Notes under the pieces: model-generated
The model's database searches: none
The model's input: only the letters and a program-made list of their open reading frames with translations
Told to the model about the DNA's origin: nothing
Shown: positions 28,120 through 35,220 of the stretch, one piece after another
Numbering within the stretch: position 1 is the stretch's first letter
Layout: each line of letters opens with the position of its first letter
Position numbers and translations under genes: made by a program
Source of the DNA: Nucisporomicrobium flavum
Lineage (GTDB): Bacteria; Actinomycetota; Actinomycetes; Mycobacteriales; Micromonosporaceae
Reading direction: 5' to 3'
Assembly (NCBI RefSeq): GCF_016464385.1
Contig: NZ_JADMLH010000003.1
Span: 186,001-250,000, forward strand
DNA length: 64,000 nt

Positions 28120-30666
28120 GTGACCAGAGATGCCGACGTGCTGCTCTCCGACGGCAGCGCCGTGCACCTGCGGCCGATCCGGCCCGAGGACGCACCGGCC
28201 ATCGTGGAGTTCCACTCGCGGATGAGCGACCGCACCCGGTATCTGCGCTACTTCTCGCCGTACCCGCGGATTCCCGAGCGCGACCTCGAGCGGTTCGTCA
28301 ACGTCGACCACCGGGAGCGCGAGGCGTTCGTCATCGTCACGGGCACCCGGATCATGGCCGTCGGCCGGTACGAGCGGCTCGGGCCCGACTCGCCCGAGGC
28401 CGAGGTGGCGTTCGTGGTCGAGGACGCGTACCAGGGGCGGGGGATCGGGTCGGTGCTGCTGGAGCATCTGGCCGACGCCGCGCGGGAGAACGGCATCCTG
28501 CGGTTCGTCGCCGAGGTGCTCCCGCAGAACGCCGGGATGCTGCGCGTCTTCAGCGACTTCGGCTACCAGATCCAGCGCAAGTACGCCGACGGTGTGGTGC
28601 ACCTGAGCTTCCCGATCGCCCCGACCGAGAAGTCGCGGGAGGTGCAGGAGAGCCGCGAGCAGCGTACGGAGGCCAAGTCCATCGCGCGGCTCCTGCATCC
28701 CCGCGCCGTCGCGGTGTACGGAGCGAGCCGCAGCGGGCAGGGCATCGGCGCCGCGATCCTCGGGCACATCCGGGACGGCGGTTACACCGGCACGATCGTG
28801 CCCGTGCACCCCCGCGCCGACCGGGTGGCGGGGCTACCGGCCTACCGGTCGGCGACCCAGCCCGGTGTTGCGGTTGATCTGGCGCTGATCGCCGTACCCC
28901 CCGACGGGGTGACCTCGGCCGTGGCGGACGCGGCCGCAGCCGGCGTGGGAGGCCTGGTCGTGGTCTCGGCCGGCTTCGCCGAGTCCGGCGCGGACGGCGT
29001 GGCCGCCCAGCGGGCGCTGGTCGACGCGGCCTTCGCGGCGGGCATGCGCGTCGTGGGCCCCAACTGCCTGGGGATCGCCAACACCGACCCGTCCGTACGC
29101 CTGAACGCGACGCTCGCGCCCGCCCTGCCGGCGGCGGGGCGGGTGGGCTTCTTCAGCCAGTCGGGGGCGCTCGGGGTGGCGCTGCTGGCCGAGGCGGACC
29201 GTCGCGGGCTCGGCCTGTCCAGCTTCGTCTCCGCCGGCAACCGTGCCGATGTCTCCGGCAACGACCTGCTGCAGTACTGGCAGGACGACCCCGGCACCGA
29301 CGTCGTCATGCTGTACCTGGAGACGTTCGGCAACCCGCGCAAGTTCGCCCGGCTCGCCCGGCGGATGAGCAGGGTGAAGCCGGTCGTCGCGGTGGCCTCG
29401 GCGACGCGCCCGCCCGGGCTGGCCGGTGACCTGCCCGGCCCCGACACGCGCGCGGTCACCGCGCTGTTCGCCCGCTCCGGCGTCATCCGCGTCGACACCG
29501 TGGCCGAGCTGTTCGACGTGGGCGTGCTGCTGGCCAACCAGCCGCTGCCCGCGGGCCGTCGGGTCGCCGTGGTCGGCAACTCGTCGGCGCTGTCCGGCCT
29601 GGCCGTGGCGGCCTGCCGCGCCAACGGGCTCACCGTGGCGCAGGGCTATCCGCGCGACATCAGCCCGCAGGCCGGCGCCCACGACTTCGCCGACGCCCTG
29701 GCCGACGCGGCCGTCGACGAGCGGGTGGACGCGCTCGTCGTGGTGTTCGCGCCGCCGCTGCCCGGCCAGCTCCCCGACGAGGACGCCGACTTCGCCGCCG
29801 CCCTGGGCAGCGTGGCGCTGGCGGGGGAGAAGCCGACCGTGGCGACGTTCCTGCTCGGGCAGCTGCCGGCGAAGGTGCCGTCGTACCCGTCGGTCGAGGA
29901 AGCGGTGCGTGCGCTGGGCCGCGTGGCCACGTACGCCGACTGGCTCCGGCGCCCGCCCGGGGTGCTGCCCGCGCTGTCCGGTGTGGACCTCGAGGCGGCC
30001 GAGGTCGACGGGCCGCCGTCCGCCCTGCTCGCCGCGTACGGCATCAAGGTCGAACCCTCCTCCTCGGCGTCCTCGGTCGACGAGGCCGTCGCGGCGGCCG
30101 GCGCCCTCGGCTACCCGGTGGCGTTGAAGGCGGCCCGCGGATCGTTGCGCCACCGCATCGACCTGGGCGCCGTACGCCTCGGCCTGGCCGACGAGGACGA
30201 CGTCCGAGCCGCGTACAGGGAGCTGTCCACGGCGTTCGGCCCGGACGTCCTCGTCCAGTCGATGGTGCCGGCGGGCGTCGCCTGCACCATCGACGTGGTG
30301 GAGGACCCCGCGTTCGGCCCGGTGGTGGGCTTCGGCCTCGGCGGCGTGGCCAGCGAACTCCTCGGCGACCTCGCCTGGCGCGCGGCCCCGCTCACCGACC
30401 GCGCGGCGGCCGCCCTGGTCGACGAGCCCCGCGCGGCGCCGCTGCTGCACGGCTACCGCGGCTCCGAACCGGTCGACCGGGACGCCCTGATCGATCTCCT
30501 GCTGCGAGTGGGCCGCCTCGCCGACGAACACCCCCGCGTCCGCGCCCTGTCCCTGAACCCGGTCCTGGCCCGCCCGGACGGGTACGCGGTCCTGCACGCC
30601 TCCGTCGAGTACGGCGACCCGGGCACCCGCCCGGACACCGGTCCCCGCCGCCTCCACACCGTCTGA
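28120..30666 (+). CDS. Protein lysine acetyltransferase: GNAT fused to NDP-forming acyl-CoA synthetase-like domains (PatA-like)
   Basis: An 848-residue fusion. An N-terminal GNAT (about 15-165) with acetyl-CoA loop DAYQGRGIGS is followed by a CoA-binding Rossmann domain (VAVYGASRSGQGIG, about 200-310), a ligase-CoA domain (GRVGFFSQSGALGVAL) and a C-terminal ATP-grasp domain (GIKVEPSSSASSVDEAVAAA onward). Where ADP-forming acetyl-CoA synthetases have SHTGAL with the phospho-His, this protein has a divergent stretch (LAGDLPGPDTRAV), so it is probably non-synthetic and senses acyl-CoA or ATP. GNAT-first order is that of Streptomyces PatA, which acetylates acetyl-CoA synthetase. GTG 28120 has GGGGAGG eight bases upstream; GTG 28111 abuts that site. 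Confidence 0.9.
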   Translation: MTRDADVLLSDGSAVHLRPIRPEDAPAIVEFHSRMSDRTRYLRYFSPYPRIPERDLERFVNVDHREREAFVIVTGTRIMAVGRYERLGPDSPEAEVAFVVEDAYQGRGIGSVLLEHLADAARENGILRFVAEVLPQNAGMLRVFSDFGYQIQRKYADGVVHLSFPIAPTEKSREVQESREQRTEAKSIARLLHPRAVAVYGASRSGQGIGAAILGHIRDGGYTGTIVPVHPRADRVAGLPAYRSATQPGVAVDLALIAVPPDGVTSAVADAAAAGVGGLVVVSAGFAESGADGVAAQRALVDAAFAAGMRVVGPNCLGIANTDPSVRLNATLAPALPAAGRVGFFSQSGALGVALLAEADRRGLGLSSFVSAGNRADVSGNDLLQYWQDDPGTDVVMLYLETFGNPRKFARLARRMSRVKPVVAVASATRPPGLAGDLPGPDTRAVTALFARSGVIRVDTVAELFDVGVLLANQPLPAGRRVAVVGNSSALSGLAVAACRANGLTVAQGYPRDISPQAGAHDFADALADAAVDERVDALVVVFAPPLPGQLPDEDADFAAALGSVALAGEKPTVATFLLGQLPAKVPSYPSVEEAVRALGRVATYADWLRRPPGVLPALSGVDLEAAEVDGPPSALLAAYGIKVEPSSSASSVDEAVAAAGALGYPVALKAARGSLRHRIDLGAVRLGLADEDDVRAAYRELSTAFGPDVLVQSMVPAGVACTIDVVEDPAFGPVVGFGLGGVASELLGDLAWRAAPLTDRAAAALVDEPRAAPLLHGYRGSEPVDRDALIDLLLRVGRLADEHPRVRALSLNPVLARPDGYAVLHASVEYGDPGTRPDTGPRRLHTV

Positions 30667-30686
30667 CAGCCCGGGCGGGTGCCGGC

Positions 30687-31091
30687 TCACGCCGGATGGC
30701 GGGTTTCCCTGTCCCCTTCGGACTTTCCCTCGGTCGTCGTGCCGAGGAGGTGCAGCGCCAGCCGGTTGCCCGCGGCCAGCACCGCCAGCAGGACGCCCTG
30801 CCAGATGCGTCCGGTGGCGAGCAGCGCCACCGTCGCGCCCCCGAAGACCACCCATTCCGGGACGAGCCGCTGCGGATCCGGGATCGGCCGCCGGGCGTGC
30901 GGCGCCACCCACTGCGCCCAGATCGCGATGCCCGCCGCCGGGAACGCGACCGCGGCGAGCAGGCGTACCCACAGCGGTCCGGGTACGTGCCATCCGCCGT
31001 AGCCGAGCGCCGTCAGCGCCACGAGCTCCAGCCCGAACCGCACCGTCAGGTTCAGGCCCCTCCACAACTGCGCCACCACGGTACGGATCAT
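30687..31091 (-). CDS. DUF2568 (YrdB-like) membrane protein
   Basis: A 134-residue protein with four hydrophobic helices (from about residue 15 to 115) and a polar C-terminus. GLELVALTALGYGGWH and VPEWVVFGGATVALL fit the DUF2568/YrdB family of small integral membrane proteins of unknown role. ATG 31091 is the first start; no strong ribosome-binding site. It is convergent with the acetyltransferase gene and lies downstream of sigB on the same strand, separated by the sigB terminator. Confidence 0.75.
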   Translation of the reverse strand: MIRTVVAQLWRGLNLTVRFGLELVALTALGYGGWHVPGPLWVRLLAAVAFPAAGIAIWAQWVAPHARRPIPDPQRLVPEWVVFGGATVALLATGRIWQGVLLAVLAAGNRLALHLLGTTTEGKSEGDRETRHPA

Positions 31092-31121
31092 GTCAGCCGT
31101 CGCCCGCCCGCGCGTCCCCCG

Positions 31122-31157
31122 AAAAACGGAGGCCGGTCGCGCACCGCGACCGGCCTC
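31122..31157 (-). terminator. sigB intrinsic terminator
   Basis: A perfect 13-bp stem (31129-31141 with 31145-31157) and a three-base loop. On the minus strand it is followed by five T (31122-31126), making a canonical Rho-independent terminator downstream of sigB. Confidence 0.85.
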
Positions 31158-31176
31158 TCAAGTGCTCGTGTGCAAA

Positions 31177-32175
31177 TCAGCCCGCGTACGCCTCGAGCCG
31201 GGACGCGCGCTGCGGGTCGCGCAGCTTCGACATGGTGACCTTCTCGATCTGGCGGATCCGCTCGCGGCTCAGGCCGAACTCGCGGCCGACCTCGTCCAGG
31301 GTGCGCTGGCGGCCGTCGTCCAGGCCGAAGCGGAGGCGGATGACCGCCGACTCGCGCTCGGAGAGGGTGGCCAGCACGATCTCGACCTCGTTGCGCAGTT
31401 CGCCCTGGGCGACCGTGCTGCCCGGCTCGGCGTTGGGGTCGACCGCGGCGACGAAGTCACCGAGGGCGCTCTCGCCGTCCTCGCCGACGGCCTGGTCGAG
31501 GCTGACCGGCTCCCGGTCGTACGAGATGAGCTCGATGATCTGGAACTCCGGTACGCCCATCGCCTTGGCGATCTCGCCGACGCCCGGCTCGCGGCCCAGG
31601 GTGGCGGCGAGGTCGCGGCGGGCCCGGACCATGCGGTTGACCTGCTCGACCATGTGCACCGGGATGCGAATGGTGCGGGCCTGGTCGGCCATGGCGCGGG
31701 TGATGGCCTGGCGGATCCACCAGGTGGCGTACGTGGAGAACTTGTAGCCCTTGGTGTAGTCGAACTTCTCGACCGCGCGGATCAGGCCCAGGTTGCCTTC
31801 CTGGATGAGGTCCAGGAACGCCATGCCGCGGCCGGTGTAGCGCTTCGCGATGCTCACGACGAGGCGCAGGTTGGCCTCGAGCAGGTGGTTCTTGGCGGCA
31901 CGCCCCTCGGCGATGATGATCTCGAGGAGGGGTGCCAGGTCGTCGCCGGCCTCGGGGAGCTTCTCCTCGGCGAAGAGGCCCGCCTCGATCCGCTTGGAGA
32001 GGGTCACCTCCTCGACCGCCGTCAGGAGGCGGGTACGACCGATGCCGTTCAGGTACGCCCGGACGAGGTCCGCGGAGACTCCGCGCTCGTCGGTGGCGTC
32101 CAGGTCGGCCAGGGCCTCGACACCGTCAGTCATGATGTTCTCGGCGGTAACCACCGTGGACTCCGTCGCCTTCAT
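31177..32175 (-). CDS. sigB: RNA polymerase group 2 sigma factor SigB (HrdB-like)
   Basis: A primary-like sigma factor of 332 residues without a long region 1.1 extension. Region 1.2 is [14 protein letters not shown]; region 2 carries [38 protein letters not shown] and [11 protein letters not shown] (-10 recognition); region 4 is [19 protein letters not shown] (-35 recognition). It should serve stress or stationary-phase transcription with promoters like those of SigA. ATG 32175 has AAGGTGG eight bases upstream; a GTG four codons earlier is less likely. The region-2 DNA is identical over 176 bp to that of sigA (49592-49767). In M. tuberculosis sigB is next to ideR; here five genes intervene. 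Confidence 0.93.
   Translation of the reverse strand: MKATESTVVTAENIMTDGVEALADLDATDERGVSADLVRAYLNGIGRTRLLTAVEEVTLSKRIEAGLFAEEKLPEAGDDLAPLLEIIIAEGRAAKNHLLEANLRLVVSIAKRYTGRGMAFLDLIQEGNLGLIRAVEKFDYTKGYKFSTYATWWIRQAITRAMADQARTIRIPVHMVEQVNRMVRARRDLAATLGREPGVGEIAKAMGVPEFQIIELISYDREPVSLDQAVGEDGESALGDFVAAVDPNAEPGSTVAQGELRNEVEIVLATLSERESAVIRLRFGLDDGRQRTLDEVGREFGLSRERIRQIEKVTMSKLRDPQRASRLEAYAG
31645..31845 (-). repeat. 201-bp near-identical tract shared with sigA (sigB copy)
   Basis: Aligned base by base with 49567-49767, the only difference is at 31669 (A versus G). Bases 31670-31845 are identical without interruption. Identity stops abruptly on both sides. Confidence 0.95.
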
Positions 32176-32308
32176 CTGCAGGACCACCTTTCAGTCCCCT
32201 CCCCGCGTTAACCGATGTCGTGCTGCCCAGCCGCTTCGTGCTGTGTGATCGGAAGTCTTCCTCGCGGGGCGTTAAGCGGAGGTGAGGAGTGCGTACGGGT
32301 GGCATGAA

Positions 32309-32324
32309 TCAGGGAGAACCCTGA
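32309..32324. promoter_or_regulatory. Inverted repeat in the sigB-spo0M gap
   Basis: TCAGGG-AGAA-CCCTGA, six-base arms, in the 266-bp gap between divergent sigB and spo0M. It could be an operator or a weak hairpin. Nothing else definite was seen in this gap. Confidence 0.25.
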
Positions 32325-32441
32325 GTCGAGAAGGCGACAGGACGCCCGCATCACGGGACATTCCGGACCTGTGGACAATTCCGAACACCTTGGCCGAGCC
32401 CGGTAATCTGCAGCTGGAGCGTTTCCCCACGAGGAGGTTCG

Positions 32442-33227
32442 GTGGTTTTCAAGCGGATGTTGCAGGCGATGGGCGTGGGCGGGCCGTCGGTCGAGACGGT
32501 GCTCGCCAACCCCAACTGCCGCCCCGGCGGTTACCTCGAGGGCCAGGTGCACGTCATGGGCGGCGAGCACGCCGTCGACATCGAGTACGTCGCCGTCGGC
32601 CTGATCACCCGCGTGGAGGTGGAGAGCGGCGACAGCGAGTACAACACCGACCAGGAATTCCACCGGCAGCGCCTCACCGGCTCGTTCAAGCTCGACCCGG
32701 GCGCGCGCTACGACGTGCCGTTCCGCTTCGACGTGCCGTGGGAGACGCCGATCACCGAGGTGTACGGCCAGCACCTGCACGGCATGACCATGGGGCTGCG
32801 GACGGAGCTCGAGGTGGCCCGCGCCGTCGACAAGGGTGACCTGGACGCGGTGGCCGTGCACCCGCTGCCGGCCCAGGAGCGGATCCTCGACGCGTTCCTG
32901 CGGCTGGGCTTCCGCTTCAGCCGGGCCGACGTCGAGCGCGGCCGGGTGTACGGCGTGCAGCAGACGCTCCCGTTCTACCAGGAGATCGAGTTCTACCCGC
33001 CGGCCCAGTTCGCGCACGGCATCAACCAGCTCGAGGTCACGTTCATCCCGACGCCGCAGCAGCTTCAGGTTGTCCTCGAGATCGACAAGCGCGGCGGGCT
33101 GTTCACCGAGGGGCACGACGCGTTCGGCCGCTTCGACGTCGACTACCGCACGGTCGACCAGGTCGACTGGACCGCGCAGCTCAACAACTGGCTGCAGCAG
33201 TCGGCCCAGCGCCGCGGCTTCTTCTAG
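32442..33227 (+). CDS. spo0M: Spo0M-family sporulation control protein
   Basis: A 261-residue arrestin-fold protein. Family elements: MVFKRMLQAMGVGGPSVETV at the start, CRPGGYLEGQVHVMGG, PFRFDVPWETPITEVYGQHL, LRTELEVARAVDKGDLDAVAVHPLPAQ, and a C-terminal FGRFDVDY before a short helix. In Bacillus, Spo0M influences sporulation timing and division; in actinomycetes its role is less clear. GTG 32442 has GAGGAGG upstream. It is divergent from sigB. Confidence 0.93.
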   Translation: MVFKRMLQAMGVGGPSVETVLANPNCRPGGYLEGQVHVMGGEHAVDIEYVAVGLITRVEVESGDSEYNTDQEFHRQRLTGSFKLDPGARYDVPFRFDVPWETPITEVYGQHLHGMTMGLRTELEVARAVDKGDLDAVAVHPLPAQERILDAFLRLGFRFSRADVERGRVYGVQQTLPFYQEIEFYPPAQFAHGINQLEVTFIPTPQQLQVVLEIDKRGGLFTEGHDAFGRFDVDYRTVDQVDWTAQLNNWLQQSAQRRGFF

Positions 33228-33236
33228 GCCGCCCCG

Positions 33237-33259
33237 CCGGGCCGCCGATGCCGGCCCGG
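33237..33259. terminator. Hairpin between convergent spo0M and dtd
   Basis: CCGGGCC and GGCCCGG, 7-bp arms around nine bases, in the 34-bp gap between stop codons. Modest stem, no U-tract. Confidence 0.4.
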
Positions 33260-33261
33260 TC

Positions 33262-33684
33262 TCAGAGCTCGAGCCAGACGGTTCTCGGGCCCACGTTCAC
33301 GCTCTCGACGAGCATGTGGGCCCGGAACCGGCCCGTCTCCACCGTCGCCCCGCGCCCCCGCAGCGCCTCGACGAACGCGGTGACCAGCGGCTCGGCCACC
33401 TCGGCGGGCGCGGCGGCGGACCACGTGGGGCGGCGGCCCTTGCGGGCGTCGCCGTACAAGGTGAACTGGCTGACCACCAGCAGCGGGGCTCCGGCGTCGG
33501 CGGCGGACTGCTCGTCGTCGAGGATGCGCAGCTCGTACACCTTGCGGGCCATGGTCTCGGCCGTCGCCGCCGTGTCGGTGTGGGTGACGCCGAGCAGCAC
33601 GAGCAGCCCGTCCTCGATCTTGCCCACGACCTCGTCGCCGACCGTGACGCTCGCTCGGCTGACGGTCTGAATCAGTGCTCTCAT
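33262..33684 (-). CDS. dtd: D-aminoacyl-tRNA deacylase
   Basis: Hydrolyses D-aminoacyl-tRNA (and Gly-tRNA-Ala) to keep D-residues out of translation. The 140 residues start [20 protein letters not shown]. The catalytic motif SQFTLYGD is intact and the cross-subunit GP motif is in [11 protein letters not shown], with Arg where many members have Val. The length is normal. Its ATG overlaps the stop of the upstream kinase-like gene (ATGA), so they are co-transcribed. Confidence 0.95.
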   Translation of the reverse strand: MRALIQTVSRASVTVGDEVVGKIEDGLLVLLGVTHTDTAATAETMARKVYELRILDDEQSAADAGAPLLVVSQFTLYGDARKGRRPTWSAAAPAEVAEPLVTAFVEALRGRGATVETGRFRAHMLVESVNVGPRTVWLEL

Positions 33685-34340
33685 CGGCGTACCAGCTCCG
33701 CTGCGGTGTCGAGTTCGCCGATCTCGTCGGCAGTGAGGGTGGCGGTCTGACGGCGGCGCAGCGCCACGGCCTCGTCCAGCATCCGGCGCGGATCGCCCGG
33801 CGCGACGGTCAGGAACGCGTCGAGGAACGTCCGCGCCAGCGCCCGCGCCGGGTGATCCCAGAGCGACACCTGAGCCATGATCAGCGCGGACAGCGCGGTG
33901 TCGAGGTCGGCGTCGCCCGCCCGCACGTTGCACCAGTCGATGACGACCGGCCCGCGTGCGGTCAGCAGAACGTTGTCGGCATGCAGATCCAGGTGCAGGA
34001 TGCGGGTCCCGTCCGGGGCGTCCGGCCAGGGCGGCAGCTCATGCAGGCGGCGCAGCAGACCGGCGAGCTGCTCGGCCCCGTCGGTCGGCGAGAGGTCACC
34101 GGCGAGGGCGGCCTGCAGCATCGTCGGCCCGTCGAGGCGTTCCATGACCATGTCCCGGCCCGCGGCCTCGTGGACGACCGGTACGGGATAGCCGCGGCCG
34201 GCCAGGTAACGCATCGCCGCGGCCTCGCCGGTGACGTCGGCGTCGCGGCGGTAGCGGCGCAGGACCCGGGTGCTGTCGAGGGCGTACACGTCGGCCTCGC
34301 GTCCGGAGGCAAGCAGCGAGCCCGTCACCCGACGCACCAT
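33681..34340 (-). CDS. Aminoglycoside-phosphotransferase-like (APH) family protein
   Basis: A 219-residue small-molecule kinase-fold protein, shorter than true APH resistance enzymes. Seen: [21 protein letters not shown] (nucleotide-binding strands), [19 protein letters not shown] (hinge), catalytic loop [13 protein letters not shown] and metal-binding [12 protein letters not shown]. The substrate is unknown and resistance should not be assumed. ATG 34340 is preferred; the frame continues upstream into the 20-bp minisatellite, which gives a repetitive Cys/Gly/Arg peptide. It sits in an operon with dtd (4-bp overlap). Confidence 0.85.
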   Translation of the reverse strand: MVRRVTGSLLASGREADVYALDSTRVLRRYRRDADVTGEAAAMRYLAGRGYPVPVVHEAAGRDMVMERLDGPTMLQAALAGDLSPTDGAEQLAGLLRRLHELPPWPDAPDGTRILHLDLHADNVLLTARGPVVIDWCNVRAGDADLDTALSALIMAQVSLWDHPARALARTFLDAFLTVAPGDPRRMLDEAVALRRRQTATLTADEIGELDTAAELVRR

Positions 34341-34364
34341 ATCGGCCGCCGGACCGGGAACGCC

Positions 34365-34544
34365 GCGCCGACCCCGCACCAGCCAGACCGATCCCGCAGT
34401 CGCCAGGCCGACCCCGCAGCAGCAAGACCGATCCCGCGGTCGCCAGGCCGATCTCGCAGCAGCAAGACCGATCCCGCAGTCGCCAGGCCGATCTCGCAGC
34501 AGCAAGACCGACCCCGCGGTCGCCAGGCTAGTCCTGCAGCAGCC
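34365..34544. repeat. 20-bp minisatellite, 9 copies (4 paired as 40-bp units)
   Basis: Two alternating 20-mers, AGACCGATCCCGCAGTCGCC and AGGCCGACCCCGCAGCAGCA, make a 40-bp unit repeated four times from 34385, with an extra half-unit at 34365-34384. Copies are adjacent and differ at one to three bases. It lies just upstream of the APH-like gene. Confidence 0.85.
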
Positions 34545-34599
34545 GGGCCGGCTTAGAGCCGGGGGCCGGCCCTCGGAGGGGCCGGCCCGGGAAGAGCTG

Positions 34600-34944
34600 T
34601 CAGTCGACGGCGGTGGTGCTGTTGTCGCTGTGGTAGGTGCGCTCGGGCGTGTCCATCCCGCCCGTCCCGGCGTCCCCGGTCGTCGTCGGTGCGACGCCCT
34701 GGCCGTGCCGGGCCTGCGGGCGGAAGCTGTTCGGGCCCGCGGTGCCGCCGGTCGTCGTCATGATGCCGCCGCCGGCCGGGCCGGGGCCGCCGTTGCGGAG
34801 CTGCTCGGGGTCGGTGCCGGCGGCGATCGTGCTCGACAGGCCCTCGTCGTCGTCGCCGTTCTCCGGGCGGGAGGTGCTCGGCACGTCCCGGACGCCGTCG
34901 ATGTCGCCGTACTCGCCGTGGCCGATCTCGTCGTTGTCGCTCAT
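34600..34944 (-). CDS. Small acidic hydrophilic protein of unknown function
   Basis: Not recognised. A 114-residue, Asp/Gly/Thr-rich, cysteine-free protein with no membrane segment, probably disordered. It starts MSDNDEIGHGEYGDIDGVRD and ends in a Thr/Gly-rich part with TYHSDNSTTAVD. ATG 34944 is chosen because the acidic composition begins there; upstream the frame runs into G/C-rich repeats. No clear ribosome-binding site. It is divergent from the NACHT gene with 276 bp between. Whether the two are functionally linked is unknown. Confidence 0.55.
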   Translation of the reverse strand: MSDNDEIGHGEYGDIDGVRDVPSTSRPENGDDDEGLSSTIAAGTDPEQLRNGGPGPAGGGIMTTTGGTAGPNSFRPQARHGQGVAPTTTGDAGTGGMDTPERTYHSDNSTTAVD

Positions 34945-35150
34945 GGTGATGTGGTTGCCCGAAGTGGGGTCCGGCAAACCGGGCGACGCCCCAGCCGCCG
35001 GCAAGGGGAGCGGCCGCCAAGGGGAGCGGCCGGCGGCCGGCAAGAGAGCGACCGGCGAGCTGAGCGACCGGCGAGCTGAGCGGCCGGCGAGGGGAGCGGC
35101 AGGCGGTCGCCGGGAGCAGGTCGCGAGGGGCAGGGCCGGCGGGAGAAGCG

Positions 35151-35196
35151 GCGGACCCGCATCGACGGGCGTGGCGGACCCGCATCGACGGGCGTG
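35151..35196. repeat. 23-bp perfect direct repeat, 2 copies, before the NACHT gene
   Basis: Two adjacent identical 23-mers beginning GCGGACCCGCATCGACGGG. The preceding 34960-35110 is also low-complexity (recurrent GAGCGGCCGGC and CGACCGGCGAGCTGAG motifs). No gene was found in 34945-35220. Confidence 0.7.
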
Positions 35197-35220
35197 GCGG
35201 GCAGCCGACATCATGGGCGG

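Noticed and set aside
28834..31065. 743-codon open frame antisense to the acetyltransferase gene
   Set aside because: Compositional shadow, Gly/Arg/Gln-rich, no domain; the sense-strand protein has clear domains along its whole length.
33681..34340. Aminoglycoside resistance gene
   Set aside because: The kinase fold is clear but the protein is short and generic; nothing supports aminoglycosides as substrate.
34365..34544. CRISPR array or coding repeat
   Set aside because: No spacers; the 20-bp unit is not a codon multiple and open frames across it lack support.
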